From positions 1 to 41,562 of the forward strand of contig JAITUN010000144.1 in assembly GCA_031286285.1 (NCBI GenBank): 41,562 bases of DNA. Direction: 5' to 3'. The notes beneath the pieces were generated by a model. The model saw nothing but the letters and a program-made list of their open reading frames with translations, did no database searches and was not told the DNA's origin. This document shows positions 32,766-41,397 of the stretch, one piece after another. Position numbers and translations under genes: made by a program. This DNA comes from Bacteroidales bacterium (GTDB taxonomy: Bacteria > Bacteroidota > Bacteroidia > Bacteroidales > WCHB1-69). The first letter of the stretch is position 1. Each line of letters begins with the position of its first letter.

Positions 32766-33440
32766 TTACAGCCCTACGACAGCCCAATAAATAAACCCTG
32801 CCGGTACGGCAAAAAGCATGGAATCAATTCTATCTAATATGCCACCATGTCCTGGAAGAATAGTGCCGCTATCTTTTTCTTGGGCATATCGTTTAACCAT
32901 AGATTCTGCAAAATCGCCAAAAGTTCCTGCAACGATGACTACAAATGCAAAACCTATCCAAAGATAGGGATTGGTAAATATATCGTTAAGATAAGGAATT
33001 TTAATAATGACCCAGCTAGCTGCAATAGTAATGATTAACCCACAAAAAAAACCTTCCCAACTTTTTTTCGGTGACACTTTTCGCCACATTTTGTGTTTTC
33101 CTAACAGAGATCCAAACAGATAAGCTAAAGTATCATTTAAACATAAAATAACAAAAAGGGCCGCCGTTATTTTTGTGGCATTCAAAATAATACACCAATA
33201 TTCTAACAATAGAACGGGAATAAAAATCCAAACTGTGGGAAGTAGATATTTTTGAGTAAGGTTTTGTAGTCTGTTTTTTGGGGCAGGAAATTTTTGCGAT
33301 AGAATAATATACTCATATAGTGCAAGAATTAGAAAAATAGTAAAAACTGAAATTAATACAAATTTTGATAAGGAAAATGCAGCAGCAAGTATTGATAAAT
33401 AAGCTATTCCTGTAATAGTTCTGATAATGAGTTTTTTCAT
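32766..33440 (-). CDS. cdsA: Phosphatidate cytidylyltransferase, short form
   Basis: 224 residues with about six hydrophobic segments. Family signatures: NDTLAYLFGSLLGKHKMW, SPKKSWEGFFCG and the C-terminal KDSGTILPGHGGILDRIDSM. Makes CDP-diacylglycerol for phospholipid synthesis in the inner membrane. Most family members are about 260-285 residues; the shortfall appears to be in the variable region between the first hydrophobic pair and NDTLAY. Follows the LUD gene by 4 bp, in the order ftsH-LUD-cdsA often seen in Bacteroidota. Confidence 0.93.
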   Translation of the reverse strand: MKKLIIRTITGIAYLSILAAAFSLSKFVLISVFTIFLILALYEYIILSQKFPAPKNRLQNLTQKYLLPTVWIFIPVLLLEYWCIILNATKITAALFVILCLNDTLAYLFGSLLGKHKMWRKVSPKKSWEGFFCGLIITIAASWVIIKIPYLNDIFTNPYLWIGFAFVVIVAGTFGDFAESMVKRYAQEKDSGTILPGHGGILDRIDSMLFAVPAGFIYWAVVGL

Positions 33441-33444
33441 TCTC

Positions 33445-34092
33445 TTATTGAATTAGCAGTAGAATAAAACGAGGTTCAAGGGGAGAGTAATTTTCTTCGC
33501 CTTTATCATTTATCGGTTTTGTTGGGGTAATTATTTCAAAGAAATCATATAAAATACCTTGATTTTTTTCTTGTTGTGATTGAACAGCATCCTTAATATC
33601 AAGAATCAAATTTTTCTCAAAAGCGACTACGATAATATCTTTTGTGATATTTCTAACAGAAGGATATAGGGAAAATTTCTGAGTAAACAGCATGCTTCCT
33701 GTTTTGGCAATCAGCATATCTGAATAAACAATTGCTACATCCACTTTTTGGTGATTATCAACGCAAGTAATAAAATTCAAATTTCTTTTAGTGAGTGCTG
33801 GAGAAATAGAGTGATTTGTATTAAGAATAGTTGCATAGCGTTGTCCAACGATTAGTTTATGTAAAATATCTACAAAATTATTTTTGTCACAAACAATAAA
33901 TTTTCCGCCAGCATTCCTAAAGTTACTACAAAATTCATTAAGTAAATTTTCAGGTTTCTCGAAAATATCTGCACGAATATCAATATAGGGGAATTTACTT
34001 GTACTTTTTTGTGTGAGGGCATGGCGAATTTTTCTTCGCATATTTTCTTTTGAAGTTGTATTCAATGAATCAAAGGAGGCTTGAGGTGTCAT
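33445..34092 (-). CDS. LUD-domain (LutC/YkgG-like) protein
   Basis: 215 residues. LUD domain features: GGKFIVCDKNNFVDIL, the D-V-A-I-V-Y-S-D-M-L-I-A-K-T-G-S-M segment (family 'a..giaetGs') and a late region with VVAFEKNLILDIKDAV. Related proteins take part in lactate utilisation, but stand-alone copies between ftsH and cdsA have no proven role. Its ATG overlaps the ftsH TGA (ATGA), implying translational coupling. Confidence 0.85.
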   Translation of the reverse strand: MTPQASFDSLNTTSKENMRRKIRHALTQKSTSKFPYIDIRADIFEKPENLLNEFCSNFRNAGGKFIVCDKNNFVDILHKLIVGQRYATILNTNHSISPALTKRNLNFITCVDNHQKVDVAIVYSDMLIAKTGSMLFTQKFSLYPSVRNITKDIIVVAFEKNLILDIKDAVQSQQEKNQGILYDFFEIITPTKPINDKGEENYSPLEPRFILLLIQ

Positions 34093-36077
34093 TTGGCTAT
34101 TATATCAAGTTCTGTATTACGTTTTCCAAAAATGGCTTCCAAATCTTCTGCAAAAATAACTTCTTTTTCGATCAGCATCTCTGCTAATTGTGTTAATTTT
34201 TCTTTATTTTCTTTTAGTATCTTTTTCGCTCTTATATATGCAGATTCTATCAATTTACTAATTTCTACATCAATCTGTTGGGCAGTTTTTTCGCTGTAGG
34301 GTTTGGCGAGAGAATACTCTTGTTGTCCGGTGGAATCGTAAAAACTAATATTACCAATAGTTTTGCTCAGTCCATAGTAAACAACCATTGCAAAAGCTTG
34401 TTTTGTTACTTTTTCAAGGTCGCTCAGCGCACCGGTAGAAATTTTTCCGAAGGCTATTTCTTCTGCAGCACGTCCGCCGAGTGTTGCTGTTAACTCATCG
34501 AACATTTGTTCAGTTGTTGTGATGTGTCTTTCTTCGGGCAGATACCATGCTGCGCCTAATGATTTTCCTCGCGGCACAATCGTAACTTTCACTAATGGAG
34601 ACGCGTGTTCTAATAGCCATCCCACTGCTGCATGTCCAGATTCATGGTAAGCAATCACTTTTTTCTCTTCAGGAGATATCATGCTTCCACGTCTTTCCAA
34701 ACCGCCAATTATTCTATCAATAGCAGCAAGAATATCAGCTTTTTCAACATATTTTTTTCCATATCGTGCAGCTATTAAAGCCGATTCGTTGCAGACATTG
34801 GCAATATCTGCGCCGGAAAACCCGGGAGTTTGTTTGGCAAAAAATTCCAAATCCACTTCCGGACTAAGTTTTAAATTTCTGACATGTACTTCAAAGATCT
34901 CTTTTCGTTCTTTGGCATTTGGGAGTTCAACATGAATTTGTCGGTCGAAACGTCCTGCTCTCAAAAGCGCTCTATCCAAAATATCTGCTCTGTTTGTAGC
35001 GGCTAAGATGATTACACCTGTATTGGTAGAGAAGCCATCCATTTCAGTAAGCAATTGATTCAGTGTGTTTTCGCGCTCATCATTAGCCCCTGACATAACA
35101 TTTCTTCCTCTTGCTCTTCCAATAGCGTCAATTTCATCAATAAAAATAATACAGGGTGCTTTTCCTTTAGCCGTTTGAAAGAGGTCGCGCACTCTTGAAG
35201 CTCCAACACCCACAAACATTTCAACGAAATCGGATCCGGAGAGTGAAAAGAAAGGCACTTTGGCTTCTCCGGCAACAGCCTTAGCTAACAATGTTTTTCC
35301 TGTTCCGGGAGGACCCACCAATAACGCTCCTTTAGGTATTTTTCCGCCTAATTCGGTATATTTCTTTGGGTTTTTAAGAAAGTCAACAATTTCTTCCACT
35401 TCATATTTAGCGCCCTCCAAACCGGCAACATCTTTAAAAGAAACATTGTCATTATTTTTACTGTCAAAAAGTTGCGCTCGTGATTTTCCAATATTGAAAA
35501 TGCCTCCGGGACCACCACCTCTCATTCCCCTAAAAGATGAAAATATCAAAATAAACAAAAGAACCATAGGAATAATCCAAAAAAGTTCAATGCCCCAGTT
35601 TTTACTTGTATCCTGTTTTATGTCAAAATTATAATCATTTCTAATTTGTACTTCATTGTCTTCAGGAAATGTTTTCAAATGTTCTTTAACCGCTTTCTCT
35701 ATAATATCCTTCACATTTGTATTAAATGTATTAAAATCGGAAATTATCATGTAATATTGAGGTCCTTCTTCGTTTTTTTCACGAAACTTGTTAAATTCTG
35801 TTTTTGTTTTAACAGATTTTTCTTTCAAAAAAACTTCAACTAGATCATCTTTTTGAATATAATGTACCGATTCAATATCTTTTTTTAGAATAAGTTGCTC
35901 AAATTTTTTGCTGAGAATTTCTTCTTTTATTTTAGAAGAACCTGAAGGTTGCATATACCATAATAACACTAGAACGAGCGCAACATAGAACCATAAATAG
36001 TTTATTTTAAAAAGTTTATTCTTTTTATTGGTCTGTTGGGGAGTCTTTTTTTTCTGTACAGTATTTTTAGGGAGCAT
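34089..36077 (-). CDS. ftsH: ATP-dependent zinc metalloprotease FtsH
   Basis: 662 residues. Two membrane segments ([17 protein letters not shown] and [14 protein letters not shown]) flank a periplasmic domain. The AAA+ module has Walker A GPPGTGKT, Walker [13 protein letters not shown] and second region of homology [19 protein letters not shown]. The protease domain has zinc motif HESGH. Membrane-bound quality-control protease. First gene of ftsH-LUD-cdsA. Confidence 0.98.
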   Translation of the reverse strand: MLPKNTVQKKKTPQQTNKKNKLFKINYLWFYVALVLVLLWYMQPSGSSKIKEEILSKKFEQLILKKDIESVHYIQKDDLVEVFLKEKSVKTKTEFNKFREKNEEGPQYYMIISDFNTFNTNVKDIIEKAVKEHLKTFPEDNEVQIRNDYNFDIKQDTSKNWGIELFWIIPMVLLFILIFSSFRGMRGGGPGGIFNIGKSRAQLFDSKNNDNVSFKDVAGLEGAKYEVEEIVDFLKNPKKYTELGGKIPKGALLVGPPGTGKTLLAKAVAGEAKVPFFSLSGSDFVEMFVGVGASRVRDLFQTAKGKAPCIIFIDEIDAIGRARGRNVMSGANDERENTLNQLLTEMDGFSTNTGVIILAATNRADILDRALLRAGRFDRQIHVELPNAKERKEIFEVHVRNLKLSPEVDLEFFAKQTPGFSGADIANVCNESALIAARYGKKYVEKADILAAIDRIIGGLERRGSMISPEEKKVIAYHESGHAAVGWLLEHASPLVKVTIVPRGKSLGAAWYLPEERHITTTEQMFDELTATLGGRAAEEIAFGKISTGALSDLEKVTKQAFAMVVYYGLSKTIGNISFYDSTGQQEYSLAKPYSEKTAQQIDVEISKLIESAYIRAKKILKENKEKLTQLAEMLIEKEVIFAEDLEAIFGKRNTELDIIAK

Positions 36078-36137
36078 ATCGAAATGAATTATTGCTAATG
36101 GCTAAATGGGTAGCTTCTTTTTTATAACTATAATATG

Positions 36138-37742
36138 CTATTTAGTAACTCTTTCCAACCATTTAACCATCCCAAGCATAACAATCATGGAAACAGCACA
36201 TAAAACCAAGAAAACAGTCCAACAAATCCAAATCGGATACTTATTATATAACAATGGTCCTATCCAAAGTAAACCATTTCCAACAGCAGTTGCCCCAAGC
36301 CATAATCCTTGACAAAGTCCTAACAAGTGTTTTGGAGCAACTTTTGAAACAAATGATATTCCTAATGGGGATATAAATAGCTCAGCCACAGTTAAGAAGA
36401 AATATAGCACAAAAAGAACCCACGGGCCTGTTTTTTGTACTTCTCTTGTTGCTTCTGCTATTCCTCTAAACTCGTTAGCAGAAGGATAATTGTTCATGTA
36501 TGATATTATTGCCATAAATAAAAAAGCGATTCCCGCAATTCCCATACCTATAGCAATTTTCTTTGGTGTTGATGGCTCATTGCCCTTATCTTTCATTCTA
36601 GAAAAAATCCAAATAATAACAGGGGTGAGTAAGATGACAAAGAATGGATTTATAGCTTGCCATATTTCAGGTGGAATTTTACTTGTTATTACAAAGTCTT
36701 TAGCAAATAAAGATAATGATGTTCCATTTTGATGAAAAGCAAACCAAAAAAATACAGCAATGCCGAGAACAGCAAATAAAGCGTATATTCTTTGCTTAAT
36801 TTCTTTTGCCATTTGTAGTTTTTCTTCTTTAGAATAGTTTACGATTTCTTTTTTAACTTTAACAGGATTTGGAAACATCTTTTTGTAAGAAAGAAAAATA
36901 ACTAAGGAAATTAACATTGCTATTACCGAAGCAATAAATGAATAATGAACACCTGTATTATACACGTCTAAATATTTGGAACAAAATGTATGTAATTGTT
37001 CTGCCTCATTAATTGCAGAGCCTGAAACCTTTTCTGTAAATTGTATTAAATTGTCATAAAGTTTTGATGAGTTTTGTATTTGTTCAGCACTGGCGTTTGA
37101 ACTTACCATATTTTGTCCGAATGTGATATATTTATGGCAAAGTTCCGGCAATTCTGCAATATAAATTAACGCTTTTTTGCTTAACCACCAACTTCTTAAC
37201 AATGGAGCTACAAAAGGTGCAATTAAACCGCCTACATTGATAAATACATAAAAAATTTGAAATCCGGGATTTCTTCTCGCTTTTGCCTCTTTTAAGGCTT
37301 CTTCTCCTTTTAATGCAGCTTCTTTCTCAAAGTTGTCATACATTTGACCTACAATAGCTTGTAAGTTTCCTTTAAATAACCCATTACCAAAAGCTATAAA
37401 AAATAAAGCCACACAGGTATAAGTCAGTAGCCAAATGTGATTTTGATTTGTCGCTAAAATTGGAATAGACAACAATATATAACCTGTTGCCATAATTACT
37501 AATCCGGTTTGAATTGTACCTTTGTAATTTTTCAATCTGTCGGCAATAAAACCGCCAACTAAACTTAATACATAGATACCTGCATAGAACAATGAATATA
37601 TCAAACTGCCCTGTTCGTCTGGTAACCCAAATTTGGATATCAAAAACAAAAGCAATACTGCATTCATAATATAGTACCCGAATCTTTCGCCCATGTTTGC
37701 TAGGGCTGCAGGTATTAATCCTTTAGGATGATTTTTAAACAT
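36138..37742 (-). CDS. POT-family proton-dependent peptide transporter
   Basis: 534 residues with about 12-14 membrane segments. Family signatures: an N-terminal helix ANMGERFGYYIMNAVLLLF (the ExxERF-type motif is present as GERFGYY) and the PTR2 signature region FYAGIYVLSLVGGFIADRL, with GNGLFKGNLQAIVG further on. An insert with alpha-helical soluble sequence lies at about 195-265. Predicted to import di/tripeptides using the proton gradient across the inner membrane. Single gene between ftsH and trxA. Confidence 0.92.
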   Translation of the reverse strand: MFKNHPKGLIPAALANMGERFGYYIMNAVLLLFLISKFGLPDEQGSLIYSLFYAGIYVLSLVGGFIADRLKNYKGTIQTGLVIMATGYILLSIPILATNQNHIWLLTYTCVALFFIAFGNGLFKGNLQAIVGQMYDNFEKEAALKGEEALKEAKARRNPGFQIFYVFINVGGLIAPFVAPLLRSWWLSKKALIYIAELPELCHKYITFGQNMVSSNASAEQIQNSSKLYDNLIQFTEKVSGSAINEAEQLHTFCSKYLDVYNTGVHYSFIASVIAMLISLVIFLSYKKMFPNPVKVKKEIVNYSKEEKLQMAKEIKQRIYALFAVLGIAVFFWFAFHQNGTSLSLFAKDFVITSKIPPEIWQAINPFFVILLTPVIIWIFSRMKDKGNEPSTPKKIAIGMGIAGIAFLFMAIISYMNNYPSANEFRGIAEATREVQKTGPWVLFVLYFFLTVAELFISPLGISFVSKVAPKHLLGLCQGLWLGATAVGNGLLWIGPLLYNKYPIWICWTVFLVLCAVSMIVMLGMVKWLERVTK

Positions 37743-37796
37743 AATGATTTGATTTTTAAGTTAATAAATATTTTTTGATTTTTTTATGAAACAATT

Positions 37797-38111
37797 TTAT
37801 AATAGTGTGTTAATTTTTGCTACTAAATCCGTTTTCTTAATAAGCCCTACATGCACATCTTTTACTTCGCCGTTTTTAATGAAAACGAGCATGGGGATGT
37901 TGCGCACACCGAACTGCATGGCAATATCGTTGTTGGCATCGGTGTCGCATTTGCCGATGATTGCTCTGCCTTCATATTCGGTTGCCACCTCTTCAATGAT
38001 GGGAGTTAATGCCCTGCACGGACCGCACCATTGCGCCCAGAAGTCAATTACTACTAGTTTGTCGCCCGAAACAAGGGCATCAAAATTGGAATTGTCAATG
38101 TTTAAAGCCAT
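37797..38111 (-). CDS. trxA: Thioredoxin
   Basis: 104 residues, standard length. Active site WCGPC with Cys29 and Cys32, buried Asp in VVIDFWAQW, and the cis-Pro loop VRNIPMLVFIKNG. General cytoplasmic disulfide reductase. A TATCTTCG near-match to the -7 consensus lies about 34 bp upstream. Confidence 0.97.
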   Translation of the reverse strand: MALNIDNSNFDALVSGDKLVVIDFWAQWCGPCRALTPIIEEVATEYEGRAIIGKCDTDANNDIAMQFGVRNIPMLVFIKNGEVKDVHVGLIKKTDLVAKINTLL

Positions 38112-38214
38112 AATTGTATTTTTTTTGTTATTATTTTAAAGCGGCGAAGATATTGTTTTTTTGGTAAGGCTATAATTGTTTTTTTTTACCGCTGTGATAC
38201 GGATGTGCATTGAG

Positions 38215-38296
38215 AAATATACTTTTTATGGTTATAATCATAAAAACTTTTAAAAAAATATACTTTTTATGGCTATAACCCTAAAAACGTTAAAAA
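38215..38296. repeat. 41-bp tandem duplication covering a translation start
   Basis: Two adjacent copies (38215-38255 and 38256-38296) share AAATATACTTTTTATGG, then diverge slightly (TTATAATCA versus CTATAACCC). Each contains an ATG in the same context (38228 and 38269). Because 41 is not a multiple of three, the first ATG opens a 16-codon frame that stops just after the second start. Confidence 0.85.
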
Positions 38297-38454
38297 AATA
38301 TTTGTTATTTAGAGATGTTTATTTTCCTATAGAAGAAATAAATAAAGATCAATTTCCAAAATTTGTAGTTACCATGGATGATTTTTGGAAAGAATCCATC
38401 GAAGGTGTTCAACACTTTTATATTTCAGATTTTCTATTATCAGATCAATTTTAG
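38269..38454 (+). CDS. Small protein of unknown function
   Basis: 61 residues: MAITLKTLKKYLLFRDVYFP, then a Phe/Asp/Glu-rich remainder ending DFLLSDQF. No signal peptide or recognised domain. Its 5' region is a 41-bp tandem duplication and its stop codon overlaps that of the convergent FAD synthetase gene by 4 bp. It may be a real small gene or part of a rearrangement that removed the ribF 3' half. Confidence 0.45.
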   Translation: MAITLKTLKKYLLFRDVYFPIEEINKDQFPKFVVTMDDFWKESIEGVQHFYISDFLLSDQF

Positions 38455-39023
38455 GTTTTCATTATATCATGCCCCATCATCTTTTCTGCACTTTCCCAAT
38501 CTTTTTGTTCCAAATAGTTCCGAATTAGCGTAGATCGAACTTTACACTCGTTCACTTTAAACTCTTCTGTCATAATAAGTTCAACTTCTTTTTCGGCACA
38601 AAGACGGGTTAATGTTTCTGCATCCCCTTCTCTCTGTTTGCCAAAATGATGATTGGGACCGATAAAAATCGCTTTCACATCGATTTTTGAAAAAATATAC
38701 TCTTCAAAGAAATGGTATGCCGTTGTTTGTGAAAGTTCTTTTGTAAATGGGATCACAAAAACATTATCAATTCCCAATTTTTCAAAAAGTGCAATTTTTT
38801 GTTCAAATGTGTTGATTAAGAAAAAGTCAGGCTTGTTCTGCAGTACCTCCTGTGGGTGTGGGTTAAAAGTAATGATCACACTCTGATAATGATGTTTTCG
38901 GGCATACTCATTTACTTGCTGCAACAACGCTTGATGCCCTAAATGTACGCCATCGAACGAACCAACCGTAATTACTGATGGTTTTGTAAGTTGTTGGGTT
39001 TTACTGTAATGGTAGAGAGTCAT
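38451..39023 (-). CDS. ribF: FAD synthetase domain protein (RibF lacking the riboflavin kinase domain)
   Basis: 190 residues. FMN adenylyltransferase motifs: VITVGSFDGVHLGHQALL, TFNPHPQEVL, the FIGPNHHFGKQREGD segment and VRSTLIRNYLEQKDWESAEKMMGH. Full RibF is about 310 residues and continues with a riboflavin kinase domain (G-x-G-R-T-x-G-x-P-T-A-N). Here the protein stops at MMGHDIMKT, right at the domain boundary, and no kinase sequence follows in any frame of that strand. It may make FAD only, or be a truncated gene. Confidence 0.85.
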   Translation of the reverse strand: MTLYHYSKTQQLTKPSVITVGSFDGVHLGHQALLQQVNEYARKHHYQSVIITFNPHPQEVLQNKPDFFLINTFEQKIALFEKLGIDNVFVIPFTKELSQTTAYHFFEEYIFSKIDVKAIFIGPNHHFGKQREGDAETLTRLCAEKEVELIMTEEFKVNECKVRSTLIRNYLEQKDWESAEKMMGHDIMKT

Positions 39024-39029
39024 TAGTAT

Positions 39030-39061
39030 ATTTAAAGATTTAAAGATTTAAGGATTTAAAG
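39030..39061. repeat. Octamer array (TTTAAAGA type)
   Basis: Four near-identical 8-base units (TTTAAAGA, TTTAAAGA, TTTAAGGA, TTTAAAGA) just upstream of ribF. Similar AAATCTTT octamers occur between tssB and tssC (about 22320-22346). Confidence 0.85.
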
Positions 39062-39081
39062 ATTAAGGGCTTATTTTTCAT

Positions 39082-39130
39082 ACTTCTTACTTCTGGCTTC
39101 TGACTTCTATCTTCTATCTTCTTACTTCTT
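39082..39130. repeat. TAAGAAG heptamer array starting on the PurQ-like stop codon
   Basis: Seven units. On the minus strand they read AAGAAGT, AAGAAGA, TAGAAGA, TAGAAGT, CAGAAGC, CAGAAGT, AAGAAGT from the last codons of the PurQ-like gene leftward. Its TAA stop is part of the first units, as with tssC at 23724. Confidence 0.9.
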
Positions 39131-39925
39131 AAAGTATCGTACTGCATTTCCAAAAATATCCTGGGTTTTGTTTCCGTAAATGTTTTTGTACAGATTTTCT
39201 CCTTTTCGTTCGCTGTGTCCCATTTTGCCGAGAATTTTTCCACAGGGAGAGATAATTCCTTCAATGGCAAAATGCGAGCCGTTGGGATTATGATTTGGAT
39301 CCATGCTCGGCTTCCCATCAAAATCGCAGTATTGGAATGCTACCTGTTGGGTCTCAAATAGTTGTTTTGCAACATCATCGGTTACCACAAACTTTCCTTC
39401 GCCGTGGCTGATGGCAACTTGGTGTATTTCGCCCATTTTGAAAGAGGTTAACCATGGGGAATTTACACTCGAAACTACCGTTTTTGTAATTTGTGAAACG
39501 TGGCGATTGCAGTCGTTTCTAAACAGAGTGGGCGATTCGGAGGTTATTTCGCCGATTTTGGCGAAAGGGAGCAACCCCGATTTTACCAATGCCTGAAAGC
39601 CGTTACATATACCGAGAATCAACCCGTTGCGGGAAAGTAACCCCACGATGGAGGTTTTAATCCTAGTATTATTCAAAACATTAGCGATAAATTTTCCGCT
39701 TCCGTCCGGTTCGTCACCCGAGCTAAAACCACCGCAGAGTGCCAATATTGCAGATTTGTCAATCCATGCTGCCAACTCATCTATAGAATGGTTGATCTCG
39801 GTTTCATTTAGATTTCGAAAAACAAAAATTTGGGTGTTTGCGCCGGCTTCTTCAAAGGCACGTGCTGTGTCATAATCGCAATTTGTGCCGGGAAAAACAG
39901 GGAGAATAACTAACGGTTTTATCAT
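39122..39925 (-). CDS. FGAM synthase glutamine amidotransferase subunit (PurQ-like), stand-alone
   Basis: 267 residues. Class I amidotransferase: ILPVFPGTNCDYDTARAFEEAG at the N-terminus, nucleophile Cys107 in LGICNGFQALVKSGLLP, and the His-x-Glu pair in KMGHSERKGENL. The sequence resembles the C-terminal glutaminase domain of long fused PurL proteins more than short PurQ (~225 residues). Supplies ammonia for formylglycinamide ribonucleotide amidation in purine synthesis. No purL or purS gene is adjacent. A TACTTTTG box lies at 40005-40012. Confidence 0.92.
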   Translation of the reverse strand: MIKPLVILPVFPGTNCDYDTARAFEEAGANTQIFVFRNLNETEINHSIDELAAWIDKSAILALCGGFSSGDEPDGSGKFIANVLNNTRIKTSIVGLLSRNGLILGICNGFQALVKSGLLPFAKIGEITSESPTLFRNDCNRHVSQITKTVVSSVNSPWLTSFKMGEIHQVAISHGEGKFVVTDDVAKQLFETQQVAFQYCDFDGKPSMDPNHNPNGSHFAIEGIISPCGKILGKMGHSERKGENLYKNIYGNKTQDIFGNAVRYFKK

Positions 39926-40004
39926 AATGTTTTGTTTTTTAGAGAGATTCCTCGCTACGCTCGGAATGACAGGGGATAAGTGTTATTATTAAAGAATGCG
40001 GCGA

Positions 40005-40012
40005 CAAAAGTA
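40005..40012 (-). promoter_or_regulatory. -7 box (TACTTTTG) of the PurQ-like gene
   Basis: Exact TAnnTTTG match on the minus strand, 79 bp before the start. It lies back to back with the aminotransferase promoter. Confidence 0.5.
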
Positions 40013-40039
40013 ATTATTTTCATATAACAGAAACTTTTC

Positions 40040-40047
40040 TATTTTTG
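40040..40047 (+). promoter_or_regulatory. -7 box (TATTTTTG) of the aminotransferase gene
   Basis: Exact TAnnTTTG match, 23 bp before the ATG at 40071. Confidence 0.55.
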
Positions 40048-40070
40048 TGCGTTGAATTAAAATTATTTTT

Positions 40071-41387
40071 ATGGCTGAAACACACACACCAATTCCAAAA
40101 CCAATTGTTGATAAAATTGTTGCCGAAAGCGGTATCACCCAAGTGGGAAGAGCTTCTATCAGAGAGATTAAGAAAATGATTAATGACATTGAGGAGGCGA
40201 GTGGCACGAAGTTCATTCGTATGGAGATGGGAATTCCCGGATTACCCGCCTGCAAAATTGGCATTGACGCTCAAATTGAAGCGCTTAAAAACGGATGTGC
40301 CGCACTCTATCCCGATATTGAAGGTACTCCCGCACTGAAAAAAGAGATGTCGTGCTATGTGAAAAACTTCTTAGATTTGGATGTCTCTCCCGACGGCTGC
40401 ATCCCTACCGTAGGCTCCATGATGGGCGGAATGGCAGGGTTTATGACTTTCGTCCGCACCCGAAAAGAGAGAGATACCACCCTGTTTATTGACCCCGGAT
40501 TTCCTGTGCAGAAACAACAACACAGGGTGCTGGGATTAAAGTTTGAGACTTTTGATGTTTACAATTTCCGCGGTGATAAACTCCGCGAAAAACTTGTTTC
40601 CTATTTGGAAAAAGGAAATATTCACTCCATCATCTATTCCAACCCCAACAACCCATCGTGGATCTGTTTTACAGAGAAAGAGTTGAAAGTTATCGGCGAA
40701 TTGGCTACACAATACGATGTGTGTGTGTTTGAAGATTTAGCCTATTTTGGCATGGATTTCCGCAGAGATATTTCGCAACCCGGAAAACCCCCTTTCCAAC
40801 CCACAGTTGGAAAATATACCGATAACTATGCCCTGCTGATTTCGAGTTCCAAAGCGTTTAGTTATGCCGGAGAAAGAATCGGGATGTTGGTGCTTTCCGA
40901 TCATTTGTACAACAGAGAGTTCCCTGACCTGATCCCCTATTTCGGCACTCCAAAATTAGGGCGTGCCATCATTTATGGTACGGTGTATGCCATCAGTTCG
41001 GGTACTTCTCACTCAGCGCAATACGCTTTAGCTGCCATTTTAAAAGCCTGCAACGAGGGTACTTACAACTACTTGGATGAGGTTAAGATCTATGCCGAAA
41101 AAGCCCGCATCATGAAACGGATGTTTATCGAAAATGGTTTCAAAATTGTATATGATAAAGATGAAGATCTTCCGCTTGCAGACGGCTTTTATTTCACGGT
41201 AAGCTACCCCGGTCTCAGCGGCGAAGAGTTGCTGAGAGAGTTTCTCTATTACGGTGTCAGCGCTATCTCTTTAGCAATTACGGGCAGCGAACGCACCGAA
41301 GGATTACGTGCTTGCGTTTCACTGATTAAGATGGAGCAACTGCCGGTATTAGAGGAGAGGTTGAGGTGTTTTAGGGAGAATCATTGA
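40071..41387 (+). CDS. PLP-dependent aminotransferase, class I/II
   Basis: 438 residues. Fold-type I features: MEMGIPGLPA, YPDIEGTPALKKE, the substrate/PLP segment IYSNPNNPSWICF, VFEDLAYFGMDF, PLP lysine K261 in ISSSKAFSYAGERIG, and a late Arg region RTEGLRACVSLIKM. Cytoplasmic. The exact substrate is not readable; aspartate/tyrosine- or LL-DAP-like enzymes share this pattern. Transcribed alone from a TATTTTTG box; convergent with the partial gene at the right edge. Confidence 0.9.
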   Translation: MAETHTPIPKPIVDKIVAESGITQVGRASIREIKKMINDIEEASGTKFIRMEMGIPGLPACKIGIDAQIEALKNGCAALYPDIEGTPALKKEMSCYVKNFLDLDVSPDGCIPTVGSMMGGMAGFMTFVRTRKERDTTLFIDPGFPVQKQQHRVLGLKFETFDVYNFRGDKLREKLVSYLEKGNIHSIIYSNPNNPSWICFTEKELKVIGELATQYDVCVFEDLAYFGMDFRRDISQPGKPPFQPTVGKYTDNYALLISSSKAFSYAGERIGMLVLSDHLYNREFPDLIPYFGTPKLGRAIIYGTVYAISSGTSHSAQYALAAILKACNEGTYNYLDEVKIYAEKARIMKRMFIENGFKIVYDKDEDLPLADGFYFTVSYPGLSGEELLREFLYYGVSAISLAITGSERTEGLRACVSLIKMEQLPVLEERLRCFRENH

Positions 41388-41397
41388 GCGATATTTT

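Noticed and set aside
32572-32787. 71-codon frame on the minus strand opposite the initiator tRNA and the gap after cdsA
   Set aside because: Its C-terminal part is the antisense of the tRNA (the familiar AGAGFEPTASGL artefact). The middle part (HHILNDDDWGETAAKKIE) looks somewhat protein-like, but it begins inside cdsA in another frame and has no support as a gene.
39942-39972. GC-rich stretch containing TTCCTCGCTACGCTCGGAA
   Set aside because: It resembles a word often seen repeated in bacterial intergenic regions, but there is a single copy here and only weak symmetry, so nothing can be concluded from this window.
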